A stretch of DNA of 64,000 nt from Pseudomonadota bacterium (GCA_020161655.1 JAIUPC010000009.1:237172-301171); one strand, 5' to 3'. Shown: positions 52,934 to 62,450, counted from the first letter of the stretch. The notes: generated by a model from the sequence alone, not told the origin. Numbers and translations: made by a program.

Positions 52934-53749
52934 TCAGTTTTTGACGGCGCCCATGGTCAGGCCGGACACGATGTGTCGCTGCATGAGCAGGGTGAAGATG
53001 ACGGGGGGAAGGATCTGGATGATGGTCGCGGCCGAGATCAGTTCCCAATAGGTCTTGGTCACGGTCGAGAAGGACGAGATGACGACGGGAAAGGTCTTGG
53101 CCTCACGCGACGTCAGGAAGAGCGACAGCAGCAGTTCGTTCCAGGCGAAGATGAAGACGAAGGTGGCCACGGTGGCGATCCCGCTTTTCGCCAGCGGCAG
53201 CGCCACGAGGCGGAAGGTTTGAAACCAGGTGCAGCCTTCGACCCGCGCCGCCTCGATCACCTCTTTGGGGATGTTGCGGAAGAAGGACATCGACACCCAG
53301 ACCGCGAAGGGCAGGTTGAACCCCGCATAGACCAGGATCAGCGCGGGAAGCGTGTCGAGCATGCCGAGCGTGTTGAACACGATGAAGATCGGCACGGCGG
53401 CGGCGATGGGCGGCATCATCCGGGTGGAAAGGATCCAGTCGGCCAGAAACTCCTGGCCACGGAACCGGAAGTTCACGAGGCCGAAGGCCGCCGGCAGCGC
53501 GAAGATCATGCAGAGCGCGGTGGCCCCCAGCGTGACGATCACCGAGTTCAGGAGGAACTCCCAATTTTCCGACAGCAAGAGCTTGAAGTTGTCGAGATAG
53601 GTGAAATCGGGGATCCAGACCGGCGGGATGGCGTAGATGTCGTTGATGGTCTTGAAGGCCGACAGCACCATCCAGAGGATCGGAGCGGTGAAGATGAAGG
53701 TGATGAAAGCGGCGGCCAGCAGCTTGAAGCCCACATTCTGGTTGGTCAT
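52934..53749 (-). CDS. CUT1 sugar/polyol ABC transporter permease (MalG-like)
   Basis: 271-residue inner-membrane permease with six helices. The EAA loop reads EAARVEGCTWFQTFRLVALPLAKSG in two overlapping parts, the normal CUT1 pattern, and RMMPPIAAAVPIFI is a typical MalG-family segment. The ATG overlaps the stop of the preceding permease gene (four bases). It forms the membrane channel with that permease. Confidence 0.92.
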   Translation of the reverse strand: MTNQNVGFKLLAAAFITFIFTAPILWMVLSAFKTINDIYAIPPVWIPDFTYLDNFKLLLSENWEFLLNSVIVTLGATALCMIFALPAAFGLVNFRFRGQEFLADWILSTRMMPPIAAAVPIFIVFNTLGMLDTLPALILVYAGFNLPFAVWVSMSFFRNIPKEVIEAARVEGCTWFQTFRLVALPLAKSGIATVATFVFIFAWNELLLSLFLTSREAKTFPVVISSFSTVTKTYWELISAATIIQILPPVIFTLLMQRHIVSGLTMGAVKN

Positions 53750-54669
53750 TTCTGCATCCTCCGCAGGTATTTGACGGCAATCGTGGTGACCAGGATGCTG
53801 ATCAGCAGGATGATGACGGCGGCGGCGGACCCGTAGCCGACCTTGAAGAACTGGAATTGCTGGCGGTAAGTGAAGAAGGTCACCAGTTCGGTCGCATCGC
53901 TCCGGCCGCCGCGGGTGGTGACATAGACGATGTCGAACAGTTTCAGGTTGTCGATGACCCGCAGGATGATCCCGATCAGGATCACGTCGCGGATGGCGGG
54001 CAGTTCGATCCAGCGGGCGACGTGGTGCCACTTGGCCCCTTCCAGCTCGGCCGCCTCGTAAAGCGACGAGGGGATCGAGACGAGGCCCGCCAGCATCAGG
54101 AGCATCATGAACGGCGTCCATTGCCAGACGTTGATCGCGATGACCGTGGGCAAGGCCCAGGCCGGATCGCCGAACCAGGACGGCCCGTCGATGCCGACGC
54201 CGGACAAGAGGTAGTTGGCGATGCCGAGCGTCGGGTTCAGGATGTAGCCGAAGATCAGGCCAACGCAGATCGGGGTGATCATCATCGGCAGGATCGCCAT
54301 CGACCGCATCACCTGGCCGGTGCGATTTTCCTTCAGGCTGAGGAAGACCTTGGCGCAGAAGAATGCGAGGATCACCTCCAGCGCGATGGACCCGACCGTC
54401 AGCACGGCGGTGTTCTGGATGGATTTCAGAAAGAGCGGGTCGGTCAGCAAGTCGACGTAGTTCTCGAAACCCACGAATTTCTTGCGGGCCATCTGCGTCA
54501 GCTTGGCGTCATGCAGGCTGAGATAGACCGAGTAGATGAACGGGAACACGCTGAGCAGCAAAAGGTAGATCACGGCGGGCACGATGAAGACCAGCATCGC
54601 GCGGCGTTCGGGGTCGGCAGGGGCGCGCAAGGCTGGCGCCAGAGCGGTAGATGCGGCGAGTTGGGCCAT
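53746..54669 (-). CDS. CUT1 sugar/polyol ABC transporter permease (MalF-like)
   Basis: 307-residue permease, six predicted helices, first helix near residues 28-50. The EAA loop is YEAAELEGAKWHHVARWIELPA. An unusually well conserved MarkKF-type loop (DAKLTQMARKKFVGFENYVDLL) leads into the second helix, as in mannitol/sorbitol-type CUT1 permeases. It starts 107 bases after the binding-protein gene, with two hairpins in between. Confidence 0.91.
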   Translation of the reverse strand: MAQLAASTALAPALRAPADPERRAMLVFIVPAVIYLLLLSVFPFIYSVYLSLHDAKLTQMARKKFVGFENYVDLLTDPLFLKSIQNTAVLTVGSIALEVILAFFCAKVFLSLKENRTGQVMRSMAILPMMITPICVGLIFGYILNPTLGIANYLLSGVGIDGPSWFGDPAWALPTVIAINVWQWTPFMMLLMLAGLVSIPSSLYEAAELEGAKWHHVARWIELPAIRDVILIGIILRVIDNLKLFDIVYVTTRGGRSDATELVTFFTYRQQFQFFKVGYGSAAAVIILLISILVTTIAVKYLRRMQK

Positions 54670-54707
54670 GCTGCGTCCCTTTCAGATGCGGGGGGTGGGC
54701 GGGGGTT

Positions 54708-54767
54708 GGGAGGGGCCTTGGGTCCCCTCCCGCCCGAAAGGGATGTGCCGGGGAGTGCGGCACATCC
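54708..54767 (-). promoter_or_regulatory. Two hairpins between CUT1 binding-protein and permease genes
   Basis: GGGAGGGG (54708-54715) pairs with CCCCTCCC (54724-54731), and GGATGTGCC (54741-54749) pairs with GGCACATCC (54759-54767), both perfectly. On the transcribed strand they follow the binding-protein stop (54777) closely, so they probably stabilise the upstream message or limit read-through into the permeases. Confidence 0.62.
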
Positions 54768-54776
54768 TTCACGGTG

Positions 54777-56117
54777 TCACTTCAGGTAACCGGCGTCCGT
54801 CAGGATTTCGGTGATCGCGGCATTCGCCTCGTCCATAGCTTCCTGCGGGGCGGCCTCGCCGACGATGGCGCGGTTCACCTGCAAGCCAAGCGCGTCGATC
54901 ATCTCGAAAGTCGCCGCGTGACGCGGACGCAGTTCCGACCAGGCAAGCTTGGCCGATTCATAGAGCGTCGGAACCCAGAACTGCGCCGCCGTGATGTCGG
55001 CGTCGGTCATTGCCGAAACCCGGCTGGGCGGGCCTCCGGCCAGAACGAAGTCCTTGTGCGTCGCGGGGTTGGCGAACCACTTCATGAAGTCCCAGGCCGC
55101 GTCCTTCTGTTCTGAATGGGCGTTGATGCACATCACCCAGCCGCCGACCGGCGGCACCGAGGTGGCCCCCTCAGCATGCGGGAACATCGCGACATCGAAC
55201 TTGCCCGCGACCTTGGACGTGGCGGGGTCGTTGAACATCGGCGTCTGCACCGACCAGGCGTTGATCATCGCGACCTTGCCCTGCATGAAGGCGTTGGCGC
55301 GCTCGTCCCAGGCGAAGCTTTCCACGCCCGGCGGGCCGAAGGGCACCATGTCCTTGAAGAACTGGACGAGGGCCACGGATTCAGGCGAGTTGAAGAGCGG
55401 CGTCTGGTCGGCATAGGGCTCTGCCGAGCCGGGGAAGTTCGATTCCCAAGGCTTGCCGCCGCCAGAATAAATCCATTCGAAGAAGTTCTGCCCGGCCGCC
55501 GAACCCCGCTGGAAGTTCATCGCCACGCCCGCCATTTCCGGGTCGCCGTCTTCCTCGGCGAAATACTTGGCAGCCGCCGCGAGTTCCGCGAAGGTTGTCG
55601 GTGCCTTCAGGCCGGCCGCATCGAACAGGTCCTTGCGGTAGTGCATCAGGTGCCAGTAGCCCGCGATCGGCAGGCACTGCAGCGTGCCGTTCCACGAGGC
55701 TTGCCCGGCGAAGGAGGGCACATAGTCGTCCATCGCCATGATCGCCGGATCAGCAGCAGCCACACGGTCGGCCACCGGCTCGATGCAGCCCGCATCGACA
55801 AACTCGCCCAGCCAGATGCCATCGACGAAGAGCACGTCATACTGGTTATCCTTTTGCGAGCAGCTCAAGATCTGCTTTTCGTGCAGCGGGTCATAGCCAA
55901 AGCCCTCGACCGTGACTTCCGCGCCGGTGAAGCCGGTGAAGGTCGGGGTCATGCCCTTCAGCGCGTCGATGAACGGGTCCTGGATGGTCTGGACCCGCAG
56001 CGTCGTCCCGGCATAGTCGCCAAGCTCGGCGTTCCAGTCCTGCGCCATGGCTTGCGTAGCGCTGAGCGCCAAGGCAAGTGCCGTGGCGCCTTTCAGGGTG
56101 TTGGACAGTCGGTTCAT
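54777..56117 (-). CDS. CUT1 sugar/polyol periplasmic binding protein
   Basis: 446-residue extracellular solute-binding protein of family 1. From ATG 56117, after a strong GAGGAGG ribosome-binding site, it starts with a signal peptide (cleavage near AMA-QD). The pattern LPIAGYWHLMHYRKDLFDAAG and the C-terminal region (FMKWFANPATHKDFVLAGG) are typical. It delivers substrate to the MalF/MalG-like permeases. It is the first structural gene after the LacI regulator (147-base gap). Polyols or disaccharide-like glycosides are both possible substrates. Confidence 0.91.
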   Translation of the reverse strand: MNRLSNTLKGATALALALSATQAMAQDWNAELGDYAGTTLRVQTIQDPFIDALKGMTPTFTGFTGAEVTVEGFGYDPLHEKQILSCSQKDNQYDVLFVDGIWLGEFVDAGCIEPVADRVAAADPAIMAMDDYVPSFAGQASWNGTLQCLPIAGYWHLMHYRKDLFDAAGLKAPTTFAELAAAAKYFAEEDGDPEMAGVAMNFQRGSAAGQNFFEWIYSGGGKPWESNFPGSAEPYADQTPLFNSPESVALVQFFKDMVPFGPPGVESFAWDERANAFMQGKVAMINAWSVQTPMFNDPATSKVAGKFDVAMFPHAEGATSVPPVGGWVMCINAHSEQKDAAWDFMKWFANPATHKDFVLAGGPPSRVSAMTDADITAAQFWVPTLYESAKLAWSELRPRHAATFEMIDALGLQVNRAIVGEAAPQEAMDEANAAITEILTDAGYLK

Positions 56118-56264
56118 GATTTCCTCCTCTGGGTGAACCATTTGATAAGCCACATCCTTTCGGGCATGACTTCTTCGTGCGCAGCCGAAGCCACGTTTTT
56201 CGTTGGCCAAAGCTTCACCGGCCGCGGCCGAAGCCGCGTCTGATGGTGTCGCCGGTTGGCAGGC

Positions 56265-57374
56265 TCAGTGGACCCGTTTCGACCCTTCAGCCGATCCGGT
56301 CGTGTTCCCCTCGGGCGCCAGGCCAGAGGGGTGTTCCTTGGGTTTCGGACCGTCACCCGCCTGTGGGGCCTGTGCGGCAATGCGTTGCGTCGAAGACCGC
56401 ACTTCCAGCGTGCAGGTGTGCACGGTGCGGGTCGGCGGACCGTCCAGCCCGCCCATGCGGCGGACCAGCTGCTTCCAGATCGAATCCGCCATGCCCTCGA
56501 CTGGCTGGCGCACGACGGTCAGGGGCGTCCGGCGGGCCGACATCCACGGATAGTCGTCGAACCCGATCACCGAGACATCGTCGCCCGGCAGCATCTGCCG
56601 GTCTGCGAGGAACCGCAGGATCGCCAGCGTGGTCATGTCGGTCACGCCGATCAACGCTGTTGGCAAGTCGCCCTGATCCAGCCTTTCGGCCAGCCGTGCA
56701 GCACCGATGTCGGGCACGGCACCGACCTCGACCACCTCGAAAACTCCACCCCATCGCTGCACCGCTTCCCGCGCTCCGGCGGTCCGCTCGCGGATGCCCT
56801 CAAGCCCAAGGTTCGACGCGACCACGACAATGTGCCGGTGCCCGAGCTGGCACAGGTGTTCGGCGGCAAGTGTGCCTGCCGCGCGGTTGTCGATGGCTAC
56901 GGTGTCGGTCACCGACAGATCGCTGACCCGGTCGGCCACGACGAAGGCCGGAACATCGGGACCCTTCAGCCGGGCCGGAAGAATGTCGGAACAGGGAACC
57001 ACGATCATCCCTGATGGCTTCCACGAGATCAGCGCATCCAGCCGCGTCCGCTCGGTCTCGGCATTGTCACGTGAGTTGGCGACGATGATCTCGTAGCCAT
57101 CCTGCTCGGCGCGGGACTCGATCTCGGTGAAGAGCGAGGTGAAGAACGGGTCGGCGAGGTCGGGCACCAGGAGCGTCACGATCTTGCTTCGGCCGGACCG
57201 CAGTTCCGATGCCGCGCGATTGATCTGGTAGTCCAGTTCCTGTGCTGCCTTGAGCACCTTGGCTGCAAGGTCCGGGTTGACGGGCTTGGCACGGCTGAAG
57301 ACGTTCGACACTGTCGCCGTCGACACGCCGGCGAGGCTGGCCACATCCTTGATCGAAGCTGGCTTCTTTGCCAT
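56265..57374 (-). CDS. LacI-family transcriptional regulator of the polyol module
   Basis: 369-residue repressor. The N-terminal helix-turn-helix and hinge (SIKDVASLAGVSTATVSNV ... AAKVLKAAQELDY) are followed by a periplasmic-binding-protein-like effector domain. The C-terminal 40 residues after RSSTQRIAA are extra, proline-rich and not typical. Start at 57374 is set by the HTH. It is the first gene of the cluster, in the same direction, and a 14-base palindrome lies 59 bases upstream, so it probably represses itself and the operon until a sugar or polyol binds. Confidence 0.92.
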   Translation of the reverse strand: MAKKPASIKDVASLAGVSTATVSNVFSRAKPVNPDLAAKVLKAAQELDYQINRAASELRSGRSKIVTLLVPDLADPFFTSLFTEIESRAEQDGYEIIVANSRDNAETERTRLDALISWKPSGMIVVPCSDILPARLKGPDVPAFVVADRVSDLSVTDTVAIDNRAAGTLAAEHLCQLGHRHIVVVASNLGLEGIRERTAGAREAVQRWGGVFEVVEVGAVPDIGAARLAERLDQGDLPTALIGVTDMTTLAILRFLADRQMLPGDDVSVIGFDDYPWMSARRTPLTVVRQPVEGMADSIWKQLVRRMGGLDGPPTRTVHTCTLEVRSSTQRIAAQAPQAGDGPKPKEHPSGLAPEGNTTGSAEGSKRVH

Positions 57375-57806
57375 CAGTCCGTCCTCCCCCTCAGCCAACC
57401 GAGGCAGCCCTCCTGCTGCTAATCGATTAACTGTTAAACGTTTAACGTAGAGATTTCCGTTTGGGAAGAAGAATCTTTCAGCACCGGCCTCGCTGCCGGG
57501 GTGGCCATTTTTCCGCTGAAGAATCAACATACTGACTGAACGCGATGGAGGTGGCCCCAAGCCGGTGGGATCCTCACGATGAGGGCCAATTGGGAAGCGC
57601 GCCGAATCGGTGGCTCATCGCAACCTCACGCACCTCGACCTCGCAAGAAAGCAAACCGCTGCCAGAAAAGGTTCGGCAGCGACCGCGTTCCCTCCAGCAC
57701 ATGGGGTTGCCTGGGGCCCCCTGCCCAGAGGGCGTTCACAAAGCTGCCGTTGACCATCTCCATGCCGAAAGACGGCAAAGGGCCGATGGCGCCGAGAGGA
57801 ACTCAC
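57375..57806. other. Control region of the LacI gene and non-coding sequence
   Basis: 432 bases without a supportable gene. The first part holds the LacI promoter region with its operator. The rest (57545-57806) has overlapping reading frames of low quality and no motif; it separates the polyol module from the GmrSD-like locus and may be a junction between two acquired segments. Confidence 0.4.
57433..57446. promoter_or_regulatory. LacI-type palindromic operator
   Basis: GTTAAACGTTTAAC is a perfect 14-base palindrome with the central CG typical of LacI-family operators. It is 59 bases upstream of the LacI start and preceded by a second small palindrome AATCGATT (57421-57428). No further exact copy was noticed in front of the other cluster genes. 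Confidence 0.7.
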
Positions 57807-58223
57807 CTACCGGCAATCCACAAGCCCATCCAGCAGCACCTCGAGTTCGTCCACGGATCTGACGGTAAAGCGGACAAGCTCGGCATAGGCGAGTTGACGC
57901 ATTGGTTTCAGCGCGGAATGGCGCCCATACCGCACGGCCCTCTCCCCTTCGCCCGGAACCAGCAGGTCCGTGGCCGGAGATGCCCGGTATTCGATCCCCA
58001 GCCTCATCAGCGACGCACCATGACGCTCGGCCACCCAGAGGTTCGCGGGAGTAGACGGGTGCTTTTCGAACATGAGTTCGATCACATCGCCATCTGACCG
58101 ATAGAGCACGTAACGCGCGGCAAGCTTTCCCTGGTGGCCGGCAGGATGCTCGACAGCACGCGCATCGAGCAGGTTCAACAGGGCAAGTTTCAGCTCCACC
58201 CGCGGTGACTGCTCCCGGATCAT
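57807..58223 (-). CDS. Unknown protein coupled to the GmrSD-like gene
   Basis: 138-residue soluble protein. No family is recognised. Two alpha-helical ends flank a middle with beta-strand character (LAARYVLYRSDGDVIELMFEK, ANLWVAERHGASL). Its ATG overlaps the stop codon of the DUF262 gene (ATGA at 58220-58223), so it is made together with it and most likely acts in the same system. The middle (RSDGDVIELMFEKH) has acidic residues in a pattern that might suggest a nuclease-like or accessory fold, but this is speculation. Confidence 0.68.
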   Translation of the reverse strand: MIREQSPRVELKLALLNLLDARAVEHPAGHQGKLAARYVLYRSDGDVIELMFEKHPSTPANLWVAERHGASLMRLGIEYRASPATDLLVPGEGERAVRYGRHSALKPMRQLAYAELVRFTVRSVDELEVLLDGLVDCR

Positions 58224-59983
58224 GCCTCGGCTCCGGTGGCACAGCCCATCAGCCGTGCCCGGATAAGCTTCTCGCGCTCCCGCACGAACTCCGGCAGGGT
58301 CGGTGCGCAGGCGAGGTCGAGCCGGTCGGGGATGAGATGGCGCGCCCTGAAGTCACGGCCGCGGCCAGTGATCCAGGCGTCGAAGGGCAGCGCGCTCTTC
58401 TCGGTGTTCTCCGTCGCGGGCAGCAGTTGCAGGTTGCCGAGCCGGTCAACGGAGGCGGTGATTTCGCGAATGCGGCTTTCGGGGATGTTCATGCCCAGGA
58501 GAACGCTTCGCGCGGCACGTGCCTGCGGTATGATATGGTCGACCTGATATCCTCCCGCGCTCCAGTCGAGCCCGTCGTAAAGCAGCGAAAGCGCGAGGAA
58601 GGTCTTGGACCGGCCGTACTGAAGCTCCAGAAGCTCGGCGATGGCGCGCTCGTCGAGTTGCGAGATGCGACCGTTCGTCGCCAGCGCCCGGTAGAGTGCC
58701 GATGCCGGGAAAGACCGATCGTTCCTGAGCCCTTCACGGATGGTCGCCCGCGCCTGCGCGATCGTCCGGTCGGAACTGCCGGCAAAGGCGCCGACGAGGA
58801 GGCTCTGGATCAGCCAGCGCCGGATTTCGTCCGCATTGACCCGCTCGAACTCTGTCGAGCCGCGGAAGGTGAACTCGGGCATCCGGAAGAGATAGTAGGC
58901 GATTGGCAGCACCGCGTTCAGCGAGGTCAGGGCCTCACCCGAAATGCCGAAGCTGTTGATCAGCCTAAAGGTGTTTTCCAATGCCCGCTTGATCTCGCTC
59001 CAGCGCGCCTCGATGGTGGCGATCACTTCGGCAGTGAAGTTCGCGACACTGTACTTCACGTCCTGGTCACAAAGGACGAGGCAGGCTTTCAGCACCAGAT
59101 CCCGCGTTACGGTATTGGGCAGCGCCAGCCCTTTGTTGAGATGCTCGACGAAGCCGAAGATCGCCTCGCGCGCGGAGCCCTCAGGCCACTTGGATACGAT
59201 GAGCGACATCAGGAGATCGGGCTTGCTGAGCTTGGTGCCACCGTCATTGGCGCGCACGAAGATGTCGAGCACCCGTTCCACCGACTGGTTCTTCTCGGTG
59301 TAGTAGTTCACGAGTGCCTCACCCCAGATAGTCGCGTGAAGCCGCCGGAGTGCGGTCTCCGCCAGATCACGCTCATACTGGGTGGCGCCGCGGTGGATCC
59401 GGTCGAGTTCCTCGGCCACCAGCCGATCGAGCCCCGCCGCATCGGGATAATCGAGAATACGGCCGAGCTTGAACCAATGCTGGCGGTGGTCGCTCCTCGG
59501 CGGCGTGCCGTGGAACCTGAGCCCGTAGCTGACGCCAAGTTCGGTCTCACCTTCGTCGGCCTCGCCCTCAGGATCCTTGAAGAGGTCGAGGTAGAGCACC
59601 TTCTGGGTCCAGGCATCCGGGTTTGAAACCCGGGCGTGCTTGGACTTCTCGGCAAACGTGCCTCGCAGGCCGATCAGCAGCGATGTCAGGCGCTGCTGGC
59701 CGTCGAGCACCAGGACTACCTTGCGCCCGTTCGGCGAGGCGGCATCGTTCTGCCGGCCGTGCCGGTAGTCCTCGAGGAAGCGGTAGATGCGCACCTCGCG
59801 CTTCGTCTCTTCGTCCAGATCCCAGAACATGAAGGAACTGATCGGATAGCCCTTCATCAGTGAGTCAAAGAGCGTCACCACCTGGTCGGAGGTCCAGACA
59901 TAGGGACGCTGGATGGCCGGCAGGAAATGGCTCCGGTTCACATCGTCGAGGACGGAACCGATCGTGGCGGAAGCGTAGGACAT
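58220..59983 (-). CDS. GmrSD-like DUF262 protein with C-terminal HNH (DUF1524-type) nuclease
   Basis: 587-residue protein. The N-terminal DUF262 domain is recognisable by PAIQRPYVW (22-30) and the DGQQR motif at 94-98, an NTP-dependent ParB-like signature. The C-terminus has VDHIIPQ (His483) followed by LGNLQLLPATENTEK, an HNH-type arrangement with the expected Asn and Lys. The same two halves make up GmrSD (type IV) enzymes, which cut modified phage DNA. ATG 59983 is preferred over 60007. It is preceded by a 108-residue protein gene and followed by a 138-residue one, with a divergent XRE regulator. A defence role is inferred from the family; target is unknown. Confidence 0.82.
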   Translation of the reverse strand: MSYASATIGSVLDDVNRSHFLPAIQRPYVWTSDQVVTLFDSLMKGYPISSFMFWDLDEETKREVRIYRFLEDYRHGRQNDAASPNGRKVVLVLDGQQRLTSLLIGLRGTFAEKSKHARVSNPDAWTQKVLYLDLFKDPEGEADEGETELGVSYGLRFHGTPPRSDHRQHWFKLGRILDYPDAAGLDRLVAEELDRIHRGATQYERDLAETALRRLHATIWGEALVNYYTEKNQSVERVLDIFVRANDGGTKLSKPDLLMSLIVSKWPEGSAREAIFGFVEHLNKGLALPNTVTRDLVLKACLVLCDQDVKYSVANFTAEVIATIEARWSEIKRALENTFRLINSFGISGEALTSLNAVLPIAYYLFRMPEFTFRGSTEFERVNADEIRRWLIQSLLVGAFAGSSDRTIAQARATIREGLRNDRSFPASALYRALATNGRISQLDERAIAELLELQYGRSKTFLALSLLYDGLDWSAGGYQVDHIIPQARAARSVLLGMNIPESRIREITASVDRLGNLQLLPATENTEKSALPFDAWITGRGRDFRARHLIPDRLDLACAPTLPEFVREREKLIRARLMGCATGAEA

Positions 59984-60010
59984 GATGAAATCGAGCCTTG
60001 GGGTCAAAGA

Positions 60011-60337
60011 TCAGCTGAGGTTCGGGATCGGTTCGGAACCGAGGAAATCGGGATCGTTCATGATCCCGGTAAGCATCTCGAGGATCTTCTCGTTCTGGGA
60101 CACGAACCAAAGCACCATCGCCCGGTGCGCTGCATTGAACTGGCCTTGTTCCTCCTCACTCATAGCCGTGCCGCTCGCGGCCTTCTCGATGAGGCCGCGG
60201 CGATCGACATCGAGTAGGAAAAAGCTGGTGCTGCCGTCGGCCCGGCAGACGACGACGGCATCGCCCTTCATGGGCATACCGGCGTCGGTCCTGGGATCGG
60301 TCACCGCGTAGGGCAACTTGACGAGTGTGGTAAGCAA
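60011..60337 (-). CDS. Unknown small protein, first gene of the GmrSD-like operon
   Basis: 108-residue soluble protein, no family recognised. N-terminal part has beta-strand character around residues 25-45 (AVVVCRADGSTSFFLLDVDR) and the C-terminal half is helical with a hydrophobic helix (AAHRAMVLWFVSQNEKILEML). The start is TTG at 60337, supported by AGGAGA seven bases upstream. Its stop is 27 bases before the DUF262 start, so they are co-transcribed. It may regulate or assist the nuclease. Confidence 0.65.
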   Translation of the reverse strand: MLTTLVKLPYAVTDPRTDAGMPMKGDAVVVCRADGSTSFFLLDVDRRGLIEKAASGTAMSEEEQGQFNAAHRAMVLWFVSQNEKILEMLTGIMNDPDFLGSEPIPNLS

Positions 60338-60389
60338 TGGCTTATCTCCTTGTGATTCATGCAGAAAACTGTGCCTTCAGTAACAACTA

Positions 60390-60401
60390 GAACAACTGTT
60401 C
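60390..60401. promoter_or_regulatory. Putative XRE operator in the divergent control region
   Basis: GAACAACTGTTC has two perfect 5-base arms (GAACA / TGTTC) around AC, centred between the divergent 108-residue gene (start 60337) and XRE gene (start 60427). An overlapping copy ACTAGAACAAC precedes it. Autoregulation by the XRE protein is likely but not shown. Confidence 0.45.
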
Positions 60402-60426
60402 GTGGTGGCATGTCAATCCCTGCGGG

Positions 60427-60726
60427 ATGGCTGTCCGCATGGATCGGAGCAATGACAAGTTGGTGGCTGCGTTCGCGGCAGTGCTGCGCGACAGGCGCGA
60501 GCGCGCGGGGCTTACCCAAGAGGACCTCGCCGAGCGCGCCGATGTCTCCGCCCGCTTCATTTCTTTCCTCGAGAACGGTCGGCGGCAACCTACCCTCAGC
60601 GCGCTGGCAGCGCTCAGCACCGGGATCGGCGCCAACATGGTCGACGTGATCGGAGACGTCGAGGCGCGCTACCGTGAAACCTCTGCCAGTAACTCGGTCA
60701 ACAAGAGCGCGGGACGCAAGCCTTGA
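60427..60726 (+). CDS. XRE-family regulator, divergent from the GmrSD-like operon
   Basis: 99-residue DNA-binding protein. The classical helix-turn-helix occupies residues about 12-68 (LRDRRERAGLTQEDLAERA, SARFISFLENGRRQPTLSALAALS) with a short basic tail. ATG 60427 or 60439 can be the start. It is divergent from the operon of the two small proteins and the DUF262 protein, as is usual for control proteins of restriction-type systems, so it probably delays or limits their expression. Confidence 0.8.
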   Translation: MAVRMDRSNDKLVAAFAAVLRDRRERAGLTQEDLAERADVSARFISFLENGRRQPTLSALAALSTGIGANMVDVIGDVEARYRETSASNSVNKSAGRKP

Positions 60727-60883
60727 CAACATAGCGCGCGATAAGCAGTCCCAGTTCAAGAGAACGCTTTTTGTGTTTCGGCATGCAACTTTGACCCCCT
60801 AGGCGGGGGTATCGGCGCCCAATTTTGACCCCCTTGATGTTTCGTCAGACCGTTCGCTGCGGGTCAGCGGACGGAGGGGGAAG

Positions 60884-62450
60884 TTGAAGCGAGTGGATAC
60901 GATTGCGCGAGTTCGGCGGGTCTTCTATGTGCAGCGCTGGTCGTTAAAGAAGATCGTGCGCGAGTTGCACGTCTTTCGGAACACCGTCCGGAAGAATCTG
61001 CGATCTGATGAGACGGATTTCAGCTACGAGCGGACGCATCAGCCGATGCCGCGGATCGGGCCATGGCAGGATCATCTGGATCGGCTTCTGTCGGCGAACG
61101 CGGGCAAGCCGTCCCAGGAGCGTCTGGCCCTGATCCGGATCTTCGAAGAGCTGCGCGCCCTCGGCTACGAGGGGGGCTACGATGCTGTCCGGCGTTTCGC
61201 CCGGAGCTGGTCGCAGAGCCGGGGCGCGGCGACGGCCGAAGCCTATGTCCCGCTTTCCTACGAGCCGGGCGAGGCCTACCAGTTCGATTGGAGCCATGAG
61301 GTTGTGCTGATCTCGGGCGTCACGGTGACCGTGAAGGTGGCGCATGTCCGGCTTTGCCACAGCCGGATGATGTTCGGCCGGGCTTACATGCGTGAGAGCC
61401 AAGAGATGGTCTTCGACGCGCATGACCGCGCCTTCGCCTTCTTTCGCGGCACCTGCACGCGCGGCATCTACGATAATATGAAGACGGCGGTCGAAGCGGT
61501 CTTCATCGGCAAGGAACGCCTCTACAACCGCCTCTTTCCGCAGATGTGCAGCCATTAACTGGTTCAGCCGGTTGCCTGCACACCGGCCAGTGGACGGGAG
61601 AAGGGTCAGGTCGAGAACCGGGTCGGGCTGGTGTGGGAACGGTTCTTCTCGCCGCGCTTGCGAGTGAAGAGCTTGGACGAGCTAACGCCTGTCTGCTCGA
61701 CAAATGCGTGCCCACGCCAAGGCGCATCGCCATCCAGAGCAGGCGGACCGGACCATCTGGGAAGTATTCGAGGAAGAACGTCAGCACCTCGTGCCCTATG
61801 CCGGGCGTTTCGACGGCTTCCACAGCGTGCCCACCTCCGTCTCAAAGGCCTGCACCGTGCGGATCGACAGCAACAAGTACTCGGTTCCGGCCACGGCAGT
61901 CGGTCGTCCAGTCGACGTGCATGCCTATGCTGATCGGATCGTCATTCGCCAGAACGGCGCCATCGTCGGTGAACATGCGCGCGCCTTTGGACGTGGCCGG
62001 ACGGTCTACGATCCATGGCACTATGTGCCTGTTCTGGTGCGAAAACCCGGGGCATTGCGTAACGGAGTCCCGTTCAAGGACTGGGTGCTGCCTCCGGCAA
62101 TGACCGCGATCCGGCGCAAGCTGAAGGGCAGCGATGATGGCGATCGACAGATGGTTAAGATCCTGATCTGCGTGCCCGATGATGGTCCGCAGGCCGTCGA
62201 GGCCGCCTGTCGCGAAGTGCTCGATCAGGGCGTCCACTCGGCGCCGATCGTGATCAACATTCTCGCCCGCAGCCGTGATCCCGCACCAGCAGCCCTTCTT
62301 CTCACCCCCGCAACTCTGCGCCTGACCCGCGAACCCGTGGCAGACTGCGCGCGCTGCGACAACCTCAGTAGGACGAGCCGACATGGTACGCACCCAAATC
62401 CTCGACCTGATGGGGACGCTGAAGTTCTACGGAATGCGCAGCGCCTATGA
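60884..62450 (+). pseudogene. istA: istA transposase pseudogene (IS21 family)
   Basis: DDE transposase homologue. The first part (60884-61558) is intact with an N-terminal HTH and the start of the catalytic core (FDWSHEVVLISG). At 61556-61558 a TAA stands where a tyrosine codon is expected (MCSH-stop-LVQPVACTPASG). Homology continues in the same frame (GREKGQVENRVGLVWERFF) to about 61690, then shifts twice within about 20 bases (NACLLDKC in one frame, RAHAKAHRHPEQADR in the next) and goes on from 61704 to the C-terminal YSVPATAVGRPV and ADCARCDN segments. The gene is dead by one nonsense and two frameshift changes. Confidence 0.85.

Noticed and set aside
57545-57862. 105-codon frame on the plus strand before the GmrSD-like locus
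   Set aside because: It overlaps the 138-residue gene in antisense, has no ribosome-binding site and no recognisable fold.
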